DNA from: Jackrogersella multiformis
Lineage: Eukaryota > Ascomycota > Sordariomycetes > Xylariales > Hypoxylaceae
Length of the DNA: 64,000 nt
Direction of reading: 5' to 3'
Assembly (NCBI GenBank): GCA_902806575.1
Contig: CADCXD010000008.1
Location: 2,170,001 to 2,234,000 of the forward strand
The notes beneath the pieces were generated by a model. That model did no database searches. It was not told where the DNA came from and saw only the letters and a list, made by a program, of their open reading frames with translations. Numbering within the stretch: position 1 is the stretch's first letter; each line of letters opens with the position of its first letter. This document shows, one piece after another, positions 47,667 to 58,766 of this stretch. Position numbers and translations under genes: made by a program.

Positions 47667-49423
47667 CTAAGCAGCTAAAGTTGACTGCCGGTTCGGCTTT
47701 CGAGTCATGATTTTAGTTATGGCATGTCGAATCGTCACTCCAGCTTTCTCGATCTCCTTCTTCGACAATCCCGACGTGATGCAAACCTTGAGCGCAGGCC
47801 TGATATTTATGTCCTTGGTGCCGATACTGCCAATCAGTGGCGTACTCTTTAGCCGCGTAACAAGTACCCCGTTGGTAAGCGCCTAGACTTTTGTAAGTGG
47901 ACAAGCTTTGATAATAGGGGAATGCGTTTCTGGAAACTTACCTCGTCTGCAACCTCGAAGAACAGTCGCTCTTGGTCTTCGTTACTTAGCCGCCTCGATG
48001 AAACCACCTCGGGCTTGAACACTAATAACATGACAGGATTTTCGGGGTCGCTCGTGCATTGCACCCAGTCGCTTCGTGGGTCGAGTTGCGCCCTCATGGC
48101 TCGGATATTCTCTCGGCACTGAAGCAGAATATCCGGGTTGCATTGCAGAACATTTAGAGTCTCGCTAGCCGTGACGGCAGCCATGGCAGGTAGAGCTGCA
48201 GAGAAAGTGTAGGATGCGGCATTGATTTGTTGATGCCTTACGACATCCAACGAACCAGCGCAGAACCCACCCGCGGCACAGAGAGGTCCTGCTAGAGACC
48301 CGATGATCATGTCTACAGCCTCCGAGTCCACATTCTGTGCTTCGGTGAGACCTCGTCCGTTGTGGCCGAGTACACCAAAAGACCAAGTCTCGTCGAGGGC
48401 GATGCGGAACTTGTACTTTTCCTTCAGTTCCACCTGAAGAGTGCAACATCGTTAGTTTAAAAATAAAAATAAAGATGAGAAAAAAATCAAGCCTTTGTAG
48501 GAGAAGAACAACTTACAAGCTTAGGGAGGTTGGAGCAATCGCCAACCATCTCAAAGAGACCCTCTGTCACAATAAATCGCCTAGTCAAAATCCTCTTCTT
48601 TGCCTGCTCTTGGATCACCTTCTTCATAACTCGCTCCAGGTCTTCCATGTCATTATGCTCGTACCATCTGATGTTGCTTCGAGAGGCTTCCAGTCCTTTG
48701 CGAATCGAGTAGTTGACCATCTTATCGGCTACAATAACATCCCCTCGCTTGCAGAAAGTCGGAATGACGCTAGAGATAGTTGAGAAGGCCTGGGCATATA
48801 CAATACTGCTCTGCGTGCCAAGGAAAGCGGCGATGTCATGCTCGGTATTCATGTGAACATCCTGGGTACCGTAGAACTGTGGCGGGCCGCAGGGGCCAAC
48901 TCCATATGTGCGCAGTGTCTGAATCGCCTTTTCCTTAATTGAATCGCTTGCGTTCAAGTTATAGAAGTTGTAGGAGGCCAAGTTTACAACAGTCTTGCCG
49001 TTAGACAGCTTCACCTTCGGACCGGTCGGTCTGTACTCATACTATTAGAAATCGCCCCTTTTTAAAATTGAGTAACGAAGTAAGTTCTTACCCAACAAGA
49101 ATAGGTTGTCTTTCGGCTTCAGCTTCTTCGAAGGCGGTCTGGGGAGCGACGAGCGGCTCTGGTTCCCACTCCTTAACGAGCTCGTCGATCTCATCTTCAC
49201 GAAGCTTCACGTAATTGGGATCGTGGGTAGGATAGGACGGCGAGAGGAGGTATCGAACGAAGAAGATAACGAGGACAAGTTCTATGGCGGACCGGACTGG
49301 ATCATTCTGATAGCTTGACTGGATGTACCGTATCAAGACGGCACTTCCGGGGACCTTCTGAAAGGCATGGGATACTTCGTGAAGCGAAGACTGCAAGTAG
49401 GCCTGGGCCTCGTGAAGATCCAT
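47667..49423 (-). CDS. LCB1: Serine palmitoyltransferase subunit 1 (Lcb1)
   Basis: Lcb1 is the non-catalytic partner of Lcb2 in the ER enzyme that condenses serine with palmitoyl-CoA, the first step of sphingolipid synthesis. Four exons are read: 49423-49092, 49030-48517, 48433-47942 and 47882-47667, giving 517 residues. A membrane segment (IELVLVIFFVRYLLS) lies near the N-terminus. Landmarks are VGPTGPKVKLSNGKTVVNLA, YGVGPCGPPQFYGTQDVH with the conserved Cys, VADKMVNYSIRKGL, LDETWSFGVLGHNGRG and, where Lcb2 has its PLP lysine, GSLAGPLCAAGGFCAGS without lysine. The last exon ends VTIRHAITKIMTRK. The frame that runs through intron 3 is a false end. The start is ATG 49423. Confidence 0.95.
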
Positions 49424-50054
49424 CTTTGAAATTCGATTCCCTGACAACTTTTCAGACGAGAGACATTTGAGGAGTTTTTTTGTTGTTTTTGTTGTTGTTG
49501 TACGAAGTGTATGGCAAGCAATCTAAGCGATCTAATGTAGAAATTTGTAGGAAATTGCTAAATGATTTGGACGTGAGACGACATTGTAGTTTAGGGATGG
49601 GTTAGTAAGGTTACAGGATCCAAATTGGAAAGGGTCCAATTGAATCTGTCAAATGTTCTGACCTTATTCGCGGGTGACACGGTCCAGGTACAGGGGAGCC
49701 CGGGAGTGAGTTAGCGTCGCGTTAAATTTGAGGCCGCCGCCCCACTAGCCATTTTATTTATCAACCTTAATGGACTGATACCTACCTTATCACCTGGGCA
49801 CGAAGTTGTTCTAACAAGGTCGAACCTGCTCATGCTTATAAATAAACCTTCATAAGTACCTACCTAGGGTACCTGGGGTACCTAGGTAATTTATAAACAT
49901 TTGTATTTGTATAAGTGCCTATAAAAACACAACTCTAATGGAGACACGCTTGAATGGTGTGGTAAATGTGTTGAGTACCTACCGTAAGGTGGAAACAAAA
50001 GAAATGTAAAGTGATATGGGAACGTTGAACTGATAGTATGAAGGGTCCCATTCA
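49424..50054. other. Intergenic region LCB1 / gelsolin-like
   Basis: This 631-bp gap holds the LCB1 promoter and the 3' UTR of the gelsolin-like gene. A GTTGTTTTTGTTGTTGTTGT tract lies near 49480-49500 and a TACCTAGGGTACC unit near 49858-49888. No gene is seen. Confidence 0.5.
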
Positions 50055-51242
50055 TCACGCCCCGAGAGCCTCAAAAAAGGCCGAGCTTTCATTGCCTTCG
50101 ACTACCTTGGAGATCGGGCTTAGGTATGCTTTGCTTCCGTCAGACTCCTCTCCAAGCTGTCGAATGTATAATTCAGCCACCTTAATCCACATCGTCTTCT
50201 CTGCCTTGCTTGCTCTCAGTCCTTGCCAGACCCAGATAGTCGTACCGGTATCGAGAAGGAAGACATCATTGCTATCTAGGTCTGAACCGCCGATCGTAGC
50301 GCCTTCTTTCACCACGTCGAACTTCAATTGACCAGAGACATCTGACAGACGGAAAAGTCTACGAGGTCGACGACTAACATCCTGATTCTTAGACGAGATG
50401 ATCGGACGAGGAGCTGTAAGCGGCTCCCCGACGTCCTCACCACCTAGCATAGCAACAACTGTTCGTGATTTGGATTCTGTTTGTGATAGCACCTCTACAT
50501 CGATGTGTTTCGCCAAGGTCATGTCGTGGACAACTTGGGCGGCCTTGGCCTTCTCCATCGGGCTACAATTCTTGCCTTGCCAAACCCATATTTTATCTTG
50601 ACGCTCTAATACGAATACATCGTTCTCGTCGAGACTCTGCCAGGCAGGTTCGACTTCGTAGACCATGACGGAGTCTGCCCGCTTGGCAGATGGATACTTG
50701 AAGATCCTAAGCAGCATGAATGTATCCTTCGGTTCCTCCTCAGTCTCGACGTGCGTGAAGCCAGAACGAACGCCGCCGGACAGAATCCGGATGCGAGAGA
50801 ATAGAGCGACGAAATCATCAGAAGGCTCTTTCTGAAGCTCGCGGTGTTGTGTTGCCACGCCATGTAAGAACTCGTCAAGTTCCACTGCCTTGTAAGCGGC
50901 CGTGCCCGCCTCGTCTTGCGAAGTCTTACTTCCAAGCCAGAAGAAGATGTCGTGGGCGAGTTTCTCTTGCCCGTTCTTACTTCCCACCTTGTAGGAGTAC
51001 AGGATTATGTAGCTGTCTCCCTCGTGGAAGTCCCCGTACTGATCCTTTGGCCACGGGACCACCTCAAAATTCTCGATTCGCCAGATGCGAAGGCCGGGAG
51101 TTTGTCCGATTTCCTGCCATGCGGGTTCCGTGGCTGCTGAAGTGTACTTGACCTTGTGGTCTAGTTCTGTCCCAACATTTTCGACATTACTGTCTCTCCA
51201 GTCATACTCCTTCAAATGCACTAAACCTTGGTGTGGTGCCAT
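50055..51242 (-). CDS. Gelsolin-repeat actin-binding protein (severin/fragmin-like)
   Basis: This single-exon gene encodes 395 residues with gelsolin-type repeats, which sever or cap actin filaments in a calcium-dependent way. The first repeat reads LRIWRIENFEVVPWPKDQYG, then GDSYIILYSYK and DIFFWLGSKTSQDEAGTAAYKAVELDEFL. The second has FTHVETE, RIFKYPS, LDENDVFVLERQDKIWVWQG and KAKAAQVVHDM. The third has RLFRLSDVSGQLKF, LDSNDVFLLDTGTTIWVWQG and KAEKTMWIKVAELYIRQLG. Three repeats and about 400 residues match the severin/fragmin class rather than six-repeat gelsolin. There is no headpiece or signal peptide. It is divergent from the SRR1-like gene. Confidence 0.9.
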   Translation of the reverse strand: MAPHQGLVHLKEYDWRDSNVENVGTELDHKVKYTSAATEPAWQEIGQTPGLRIWRIENFEVVPWPKDQYGDFHEGDSYIILYSYKVGSKNGQEKLAHDIFFWLGSKTSQDEAGTAAYKAVELDEFLHGVATQHRELQKEPSDDFVALFSRIRILSGGVRSGFTHVETEEEPKDTFMLLRIFKYPSAKRADSVMVYEVEPAWQSLDENDVFVLERQDKIWVWQGKNCSPMEKAKAAQVVHDMTLAKHIDVEVLSQTESKSRTVVAMLGGEDVGEPLTAPRPIISSKNQDVSRRPRRLFRLSDVSGQLKFDVVKEGATIGGSDLDSNDVFLLDTGTTIWVWQGLRASKAEKTMWIKVAELYIRQLGEESDGSKAYLSPISKVVEGNESSAFFEALGA

Positions 51243-51597
51243 CTTGATGATACGATAGTTGTGAGATAATAGAACGTGTTAACAAGGTTCTTATATGTTC
51301 AGGTTTTCTTACGATTTAATAGGTGATGATGATCGCGGACGATCATCTGGAAAAGGGGGGATGGTGTATATCATATGGTCTGTGCGTGTAGACCGGGGTC
51401 CGGGTTCATCTCCACACATTCTGAACCGTGCGATTCCCAGATACTTCATTCATCAATCACCACCCACTAACCTAGGCTTACATATTAGACTTGAATACAC
51501 GAACGTATTCCGAGTCCCAAGCCTGAAGTGTTGAAATTACACCTACATACATACATACATACATACATACATACATACATACTATATTATATATATC
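51243..51597. promoter_or_regulatory. Divergent promoter region with (CATA)n microsatellite
   Basis: This 355-bp gap separates two divergent start codons. A perfect (ACAT)n tract of about 40 bp (51544-51582) lies just upstream of the SRR1-like ATG, so its length sets the spacing of that start from upstream signals. Confidence 0.7.
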
Positions 51598-52808
51598 ATG
51601 TGGCCTATAACGACGCCAGCCGACAAGGAAAAACTTGTGCAAATGGACTCAATCTTTCGTGAGATCCAGACCATCTATGATGCCGGTACCCCGATTTTCA
51701 CGAAAGATAACATACGTCGAGTTGGCGAAGAGCTGCGCCGTTTTCAGAATGGTGAGCGAAACGACGGCGGAAACATCACGATGAGGGGGGTTAATGGAGT
51801 CGATTATGAAGTATTTGTCCGACCTCCAAGCCGCAGACCTCCGAGGGAGAACGAGGTTCCCGGCGGTTCGACCTGGTAAGATAACGCCGTCCGAAAGCTA
51901 TCCTATATCTATATACCTACCTAAAAGGTATTTCCTAAAATTTCGAGATAAGGGTCATTCATTACTACGCCATCGAACATCTTACCAGCTTCAATCATCC
52001 GGACATAGCCATATTCGATCTCCAGTCGGCCTACCTCCCCATGAGGATTTGCTCTATCGTCAGGCTTCGAATCGAAAATGTAAAGGATACTCCCTTACAG
52101 ATGCAGCCGCCCGCGCCGCCGGAAGAGGACCTAAACACGTACTGGGCCATCGAGCGACAGTGGAAAACGACCGAGCACTACGCGCAACTTCAGGAAGTGC
52201 TAATTAACGTCGAAATACCCTTTCCCTTAGCCAAGGTCATCGCCGTTGGGTCGGGCAAACTCGTCGTCCAGTCGCAAGTAGATAAGCGCCGGGTTCTTCA
52301 ACACTCGCTCGTCTCCGACCTTCGTTCGACGCTAGTTCGACGCGGCTTTTTTCTTCCCGCGGCATCGTCCGCCAAGCCGTATGTCCAGGATCCGGCCTAT
52401 ACGCAACGAGACAAAGATATTTTGCGCTCGGCCGAATTCACCGTCCTAGACGATCCGCAAGCATGGCTAGAGCTGGACAAGTCCAGCGTGCTCGTGTGCA
52501 TCAACGCTGCCCTTCCGATCGCCGACATCGTGGCTGACATATGCCGTCCGGCTTTGATCATTTGGGACAGGAAGCGAGGTTCTGATCCTCATTGGACTAT
52601 AACGTAAGCTTAGACGTGTTCCCGTGCATTTAGATATTATGTCCTTTAGGCCCACGCCGTGATACCACGATTTAGAATCTCACGTTGTTACCGTTCTATA
52701 TATAGTCCGAGAGTAAAAGCGATGATCAAGAACGAGTATGTCGAAACTAAATTTCCCGATCACGAGTGCTTCGGAGATCTGGTCATGCTCATCAGAAAGG
52801 CTACCTGA
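51598..52808 (+). CDS. SRR1-like domain protein
   Basis: The SRR1 domain was named from the plant circadian protein SRR1; its biochemical activity is not known, and the fungal members are uncharacterised. Three exons are read: 51598-51875, 51953-52603 and 52706-52808, giving 343 residues. The N-terminal part (MWPITTPADKEKLVQMDS) is a fungal extension. The SRR1 core shows KVIAVGSGKLVV, QHSLVSDLRSTL, YVQDPAYTQRDKDIL, FTVLDDPQAWLELDKSSVLV and DICRPALIIWD. The last exon ends KFPDHECFGDLVMLIRKAT. For exon 2 a later acceptor at 51988 also keeps phase but would drop a coding-like HYYAIEHLTSFNHPD block, so the earlier one is preferred. Domain call is firm; exon 2 start is less so. Confidence 0.85.
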
Positions 52809-53418
52809 TGTTCAAGGCCTTATTATGATGCTAAGTGTTTTGTGGTTAAGCGTAAGATGGTGTTAAAATAAGGGAGAAGGGAGAAGGGATTCCTGCTGGT
52901 CACGCGTCCAGGACAGACGGATCGTAGCCGAGCAAGAGAGTTGCTGTCGGCATCTGGGCGAGCTGCGAGCTCTGGGGCTGGCGACCAACGGGGAAGAGGA
53001 TGAGAACGTAGCAGATGCGCAAGCCCTTTTACTATTTCGAAAAATAGCAATTGATTATAGGGATATAGTCCACTATGTGAATATTCGAATAAATTATAGG
53101 TACCTACCTAGGTACTTAGATTGTTACCTTCTAGCTCCCTTAGCATTAGGTACCTATTCTACCTATAACAATAGCACATACCGTAAGGTTTAATAGGTTA
53201 TAGGTCGGCACTCGGGTATGCTGTGGGGACTCAATACTTCACAGCGCTATCAATTTTTAAATCAACATTCGTAGGAAATTAATTTACCGAACTTCATTTC
53301 TCACAGCAACTTACACGACCACTCGGAGACCACAAACCATCCATCGTCAGCTCAATTATTGTGACACGAGAAGAAACTACACCTTACTGGCAAGCTATTA
53401 AACAAAATACAACAAGAA
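52809..53418. other. Intergenic region SRR1-like / RSA3
   Basis: This 610-bp gap contains the SRR1-like 3' UTR and the RSA3 promoter. A TACCTACCTAGGTAC unit is present near 53100-53116. No gene is supported. Confidence 0.5.
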
Positions 53419-53646
53419 ATGTCGAATAAAGACACCACATCCCGGGAGTTCACCTCCTATTACCTCCAGCAGAGCACCAAAGAGTTCGCAGAGGACCTAG
53501 ACAAGATCCGCAGTGCCGACGACTTTAAAGGCGACGCGGTAGCCATGCTCGTTAAGTCTTTACAGCAGGGTGCAACTCTGTTCTCTGCCGCCGACCAGAA
53601 GAGGATCGCGGAGGCGCGGAAGTCTGCAGGTTCGGAGAAGAAGTGA
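53419..53646 (+). CDS. RSA3: Ribosome assembly protein 3 (Rsa3) core domain
   Basis: Rsa3 acts in the nucleolus in assembly of the large ribosomal subunit. The uninterrupted 75-residue product is almost only the conserved C-terminal domain: REFTSYYLQQSTKEFAEDL, KIRSADDFKGDAVAML and SLQQGATLFSAADQKRI. Most family members carry a long Ser/Lys-rich N-terminal extension, which is missing here; the upstream 130 bases show no coding-like exon in frame, so the short form looks genuine. The ATG is preceded by an A-rich stretch (caacaagaa). Confidence 0.72.
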   Translation: MSNKDTTSREFTSYYLQQSTKEFAEDLDKIRSADDFKGDAVAMLVKSLQQGATLFSAADQKRIAEARKSAGSEKK

Positions 53647-53923
53647 GGATCGAACCATATAGAAAAGCGCATTGGTCACCAGTTAGTTTGCTTTTCGAGG
53701 TGGCTTGATTGTATGGGGCCCTAGTGTAGTGGTCACAAATAAAATATTCAAGTTGGAACCTATAACTCAGCTACTGTACCTATCTAAGATAATATGACAT
53801 CACATCTTGAAGATAGAAGAAAGATGGAAACCTTAGAGTGGGTAAAGAATTTCTACTAAAAATGCATATAATTAATTAAATTTAGTAACAAAATAAATAG
53901 GTTAATAGAACATTTAGAAGGGC

Positions 53924-53929
53924 AAAAAA
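53924..53929 (-). terminator. RNA polymerase III terminator of tRNA-Ser
   Basis: On the minus strand a run of six T residues begins four bases after the last tRNA base, the standard Pol III stop signal. Confidence 0.8.
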
Positions 53930-53932
53930 GAT

Positions 53933-54045
53933 CGACACGAGCAGGATTCGAACCTGCGCGCCCGAAGGCATGAGATCACGTGACTGCGCGGCTTGCAAAC
54001 AGAAACAATTCAAGTCTCACCCGTTAACCACTCCGGCATCGTGCC
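53933..54045 (-). tRNA. tRNA-Ser(UGA) with intron
   Basis: The minus strand folds as a class II tRNA. The acceptor stem is GGCACGA with TCGTGTC and discriminator G. The D-arm contains the A box GCCGGAGTGGTTAAC. The anticodon stem is TGAGA with TCTCA, and the loop CTTGAAA gives anticodon TGA once a 32-nt intron after position 37 (starting ttgtttctg and ending gtcacgtg) is removed. A long variable arm (TGCCTTCGGGCG) is typical of Ser/Leu. The T-arm GCAGGTTCGAATCCTGC contains the B box. A Pol III T-run follows. Confidence 0.88.
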
Positions 54046-54882
54046 TTCTAGATCAAGATGTTGTAATTTATGCAAATTATAGCAAACTATATAGCCGGGT
54101 GCGGAGGTGGCACTGTCACATGACTTAAGAGATCCACTAGTAATCGCTCAAAGGGTTTAGAAGAGACGCTTCTTTCTACTTTATACCTAATGCAAACGCA
54201 AAAGTTGAGGGCTAGCTACATCTATACAGAATAGTCACCTAAGAAGGTGCTTCTATATGCGAAATGAGATATGATCCATTAATTGATATGTAGCATATTA
54301 TACCTAAGTGTCTAATACCCACGTAGGGATATTATCCTAGTACTAGGAAAGTCGATAACTTATAAGCAAAGCTTGACAATGGGTCAAGCTATCCTGATGT
54401 TCATTCTCACCGTACTGGATATTCTATCAAGCTTTAAGTGTTGACGTGGAATCGGTGATGGGGTCATAAATAGGTCCGTAGTACGTACCGACCTCACGTT
54501 AAATGTTTGCCTACAGTCATCACTAGTGAGAAACAATAGGCAGAACAAGTACGAGTTGAGAATATTTTATTCAATCCAACTCCGACCATGGTTCCTTGTA
54601 AAGAAATCCGAACACAACGCCACCGACTCCTAGCAACATATATCATATGCGTCATTGCGCTGTGGAATAATCGACGCGCGATAATAAACATCAGAAAACC
54701 CCCCTCTCTACTGCTATTACGAGAACGAATGGGGAACCTAACCTTGAGCATCATATTCAGATGTGAATAACAACGCGGTAGAGCATATACTCGTCTTTAT
54801 AACCCAACCGCAACCCAACCGCGACCCTACACAATGGTGCTTCGGACATTGTAGGTAATTCATCACCGATGGCTTGAAATTA
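54046..54882. other. Intergenic region tRNA-Ser / SDS23
   Basis: This gap of 837 bp lies between the tRNA 5' end and the SDS23 3' end. It is AT-rich with short open frames on both strands that show no motif. No gene is supported. Confidence 0.5.
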
Positions 54883-56511
54883 CTAACGCCTGATGTCAAG
54901 ACTGGCGCGGGACGACTCGATAGACGGGCGAACAGAACTGCTAGAGCTTCTTCGTCTCCTTGCTCGCTGCTCGCTCGGATCTGAGGGATTAAGTCCGGTC
55001 GACCTTGCAAACAAGTTGAGGATATCCGTCAAGGTAACCACGCCAATTAAACGCCCCGACAGGTGAGACCCAGGTATCGTGGAAGCCGGGGGTACCGAAG
55101 GGAAGTGACTACCTGTGAGAGACGTCTGTGAAGAAGACGGAGTCGGTACGAAGACGGTGGGGCCAAGTGAAGGGGTTCCAGGCGCGGAAGGTGAAGGAGA
55201 AGCTGATTCCACTATCCACATTCTATGTGAATGAGTGGCCACTAACTTGGCCACGGTGTGCGCGAGCGTCGAGTAAGGGTTGACATGAAAGACTGGGAAC
55301 GAATCTTTGCCTTTCTCGACACCCGATTCGGTCAAGATGACCGATACAAAGTGCATACATGAGCTCTGCAATAACGGAAGGCTCGTGGCATTGGTAAGGT
55401 GTCTGACATCCACACAGGAAATGTTGCCTACAACATTCAACCCATTATCAACGACGGCCACACTCGATAGGCCCTCCTGGTTCATGAGCGTGAGAGCCTC
55501 TATCAAAGGACTATCTGCACTATATGTTCGTTAGCAAGGTATCTATCGTACAGGCGGCAAATGAGTGGCGCACGCACTTTATAGCTATTATCTGTTGCGA
55601 TCCGACGCCAACATCGTGTAAGAGTCTGGGATAAAGATCATCGATGACACGGAAGTTGATACCTTCATGCCAGAAGAATTCTATAAGCTTCAACTGGTTT
55701 AGGATACCGACAACCTCTCCATTATGATTGGTGACAAGTGCCTGGTGCACACCACTGCCGAAGACCTCTATCGCCTTGGCTAGATCTTCGTCTCCCTGCA
55801 AGGTGACGAGTGACTCTTTTCGAAATAAGGGTTGGATATCGCGCAGCGGGATACTGACCCGGGCTTGGGCCTGTTTTGCCACGGTGTCGTATAACTCAAC
55901 CAAGTCCTCGCTAGGATGCGCCGATCCAACTACTACCAGGATATATGCATTAAGATCATTGTAATCAAAGGTCGAGACTGGAATGTAGCTAGCAGCGTTC
56001 TCTCGGACGATGACGACGTTGCTCGAGGTATTCTTAAGTAGCGCCTGTAGGTACGGTTAGAGATATTAAGATGTCACAAACTATTAATTAATACTGTTGG
56101 ATAGGAGCGAGTAATAAGTATAAGTATAATATGTACCATAGTCGCATCTTCCACGCTGGTATCCATTTCAACCCAGGAGACGTCATCCTTAGATACGAGC
56201 TCCCCGATTGTGACATCGTGCCAATCCCTCCCGGCGAAGCGAGGGTTCTGCTGTCTTGGAGCTGGGGGGTGATTAAGCAGATCCTGAATAGCGGCTTGAG
56301 TGAAAGATGGATGTCTCTGGTTTCGCGGGGACGGCGGTAGGCCTCTCAAGTTTTCGGCAAAGCTTGAGCGATGGCTATGGTTAATAACATGGCCGGATTT
56401 GTGCAGGCTCGAAGCAGAGCCGGTTCGTTGTGGCGGCGGCGGCGGCGGCGGTGAGATACTGGTTTCTTTAGAATCTCTACCTCCTCTGAAATAGAATGCG
56501 TTAGGATCCAT
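54883..56511 (-). CDS. SDS23: CBS-domain protein Sds23/Moc1
   Basis: Sds23 is a CBS-domain protein that in fission yeast modulates PP1/PP2A-type phosphatase action in mitosis and stress. Three minus-strand exons are read: 56511-56137, 56044-55578 and 55519-54883, giving 492 residues. The N-terminus is disordered with a poly-Pro run after ETSISPP. CBS-type segments follow: VTIGELVSKDDVSWVEMDTS, ALLKNTSSNVVIV, LVTLQGDEDLAKAIEVFGSG, HQALVTNHNGEVVGIL, the junction INADSPLIEALTLMNQEGL, SSVAVVDNGLNVVGNI, and HRMWIVE with LIGVVTLTDILNLF. The C-terminal tail is Ser/Arg-rich. The introns are about 92 and 58 nt. Length is normal for the family. Confidence 0.92.
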
Positions 56512-58766
56512 GGCGAAGGAGAATTGGATGTTCGTATGCGACGATATCGCAATATAGTTAGTTATTGGTAATATCCAGTATCGCTGTTTGCTTTGTCGTA
56601 AGGGTTGAGAAGAGGAGTTCGAGGCTCGAGATGAGCTTCTAGCTTTGAAGCTATAAAGCTATAGCTACCTCCTAGGCAGAGTCTACTCCTCTACTACGTA
56701 CTAGGGATCACTAGGGGGGGACTACCTAGGTACCTAGGTAGTAGGTACCTACTTATTCATGTAGCTTGCGCGAGGTTGAGAGGTTGAGAGATTGAGAGGT
56801 TTAGAGAAGAGAAGCTCATTGGAACAAGAACTTCAAAGATCCTACGATAGGTATTTGTTACAGATCTGGTTATTTCGGTGACGGCGCAAAAAGAAAAAAG
56901 GAAAGAAAGAAAAAACTTTGGTACCTACCAGGTATCCTAGGTAAACTTTCAATTGGGTTTGGATGTAACATACCTAACCTCTAGGTAGCTAATACCTAGG
57001 TACCTACCTAATATACGCCGGTGAACCGTGAGACTTTATGGCCTTGTATGTACATGCACCTGCGCGGAACTCGACGACTTAAACATGCCCGATTGTGGGC
57101 AGTGCAATCGCCCCCCGACTGCCCCCTCCCCCCGGACTCCTCCCCACCCCCCGGCCGCGGTAACTCCTCAGCTCCTCTGCCCCTCCTTCACCTCTTCACC
57201 TTCCTTCACCGTCGTCACCCATCTGTCATCTCAATGTGTCGATCCTCAACCCGATTTAACTTTAATATTTGTACTAAAGGTAGTCGTAGTCGGAGACTCG
57301 GATGGGTCGAGTGGGTCAATACTTTATTTATAGACAATTATCGTGTGTGATATACATACCTACCTGATCACCTGGGCAGGCTATTAATATTGGGAACCTT
57401 CATCGAGGGCTCATCTTATGTACCTGCATACAAGGTAAAGAAAGATACCTACCTACCTAGGTATGTTGGCTACCTAAGACTTGGGTGGTTTTTGTTTTTA
57501 TTGACCTTGGTATGTACCTAGGTAGGTATGCCAACAAGGAACTACATATTAAAAAGCAACTATTGAAAAGCAAATATAAAGGTAGTCAGGTAGTGTACAT
57601 AGTAGATATCTACCGAGCATCAAAACTTATTAGGCTGGAATGAGATATATGATATATGATGGCGACTAACACCTACTTACTTAAGTACCTAGGTACTTAT
57701 CAGCTGCCCGTCCTTCTAGAAACCACAAAATCATAGATGCTCTTGGCTTGGGTATAAACTGATTGTGCTAATAGGTAGGTACCTATGAGGAGTAAGAGCA
57801 TCTACACGGGTGTTATTAGGTGTAATACGTGGCAGAGTGAAGAGGTAGCGCATGTTCGAGATGTAAACCTTTACAACCAATCAATTGACAACAAACTGTA
57901 GATATGCCAGACAAGACATTGCGGTGACTGGTGATCAAGATTTATGCGAAATCCCTCTCGCAGCAAAACCTGTCTAACAATTGAATCAAACACTTCGAAC
58001 ATGTCAAATTGATTCAGAAGGGGAAAAACAAAGTTGGAAAAAAATGGCTTGATCTTTCTTATCAATACCCACTTTCCTATCGATAGGTATCCTTAACTCG
58101 ATGTGCGATTCATATGCACGCGAAGGCGTACCTGGCTTAAATCTTAGACCTGACTAGGTAAGCCATACTAAATGAGGTAATTTTAAGCTTCTCCTTTAAG
58201 TTTAGTCCCATTCTGACTGGACACATACTTGGCCTAATAAAGTGAGATGTATGCATTTATGCGACTACAAGATAAGATCATTTTGAATTTAAATAATATT
58301 TTTTTAGGTTGCTAGAGGGGGGGGGGAAAAAAGGGAAGAAGAAAAAAAAAAGTCGATAGTGAACCTCCCCTCTTTCGCGACCCCTCGCTACTTTTGATAC
58401 CAAAGAAAACACAAGATAATAATCATAACAACAACAACCACCACCACAATCACCACCCCACGTAGACCTGGTCGCCTCTAATGCGTGACCACTTGGATTT
58501 ATTCTAGGATCACCTTTAAAGAGTTGAATCAAGCTGGAATTTAAGTTAAACACACACGCACAGTCCTACTCGTTATTTCGCACAACCCACAGCCGGTCAC
58601 CGCGCGCCTTTAGCCCTGCGGGGCACAACATCACGAAGAAGAGACACAACTTTGATTCTTTGACAACTTTGTTCTCTCTACCAACCGAATACAACCGCCA
58701 ACTTCGCTTCCCTCTTACCCTTCGGATTTCAGATCTATCCTTGATCGATTTCAATTATCAGCAATC
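56512..58766. other. Divergent region between SDS23 and KAP121, repeat-rich
   Basis: This 2.25-kb gap separates divergent genes. Repeats of ACCTAGGTACCTAGGTAG type occur at about 56722-56750, 56985-57010, 57440-57530 and 57680-57785. A purine-rich tract lies at 58316-58352 and CAACAACCACCACC-type sequence at about 58425-58460. A proline-rich plus-strand frame at 57021-57350 is not supported. Confidence 0.55.

Noticed and set aside
47849..47940. Alternative C-terminus of LCB1
   Set aside because: It is read through intron 3. Splicing to 47882 restores the conserved C-terminal IRHAITKIM block.
57021..57350. Proline-rich 109-codon plus-strand frame
   Set aside because: Two frames are open together over pyrimidine-rich simple sequence, without any motif or splice support.
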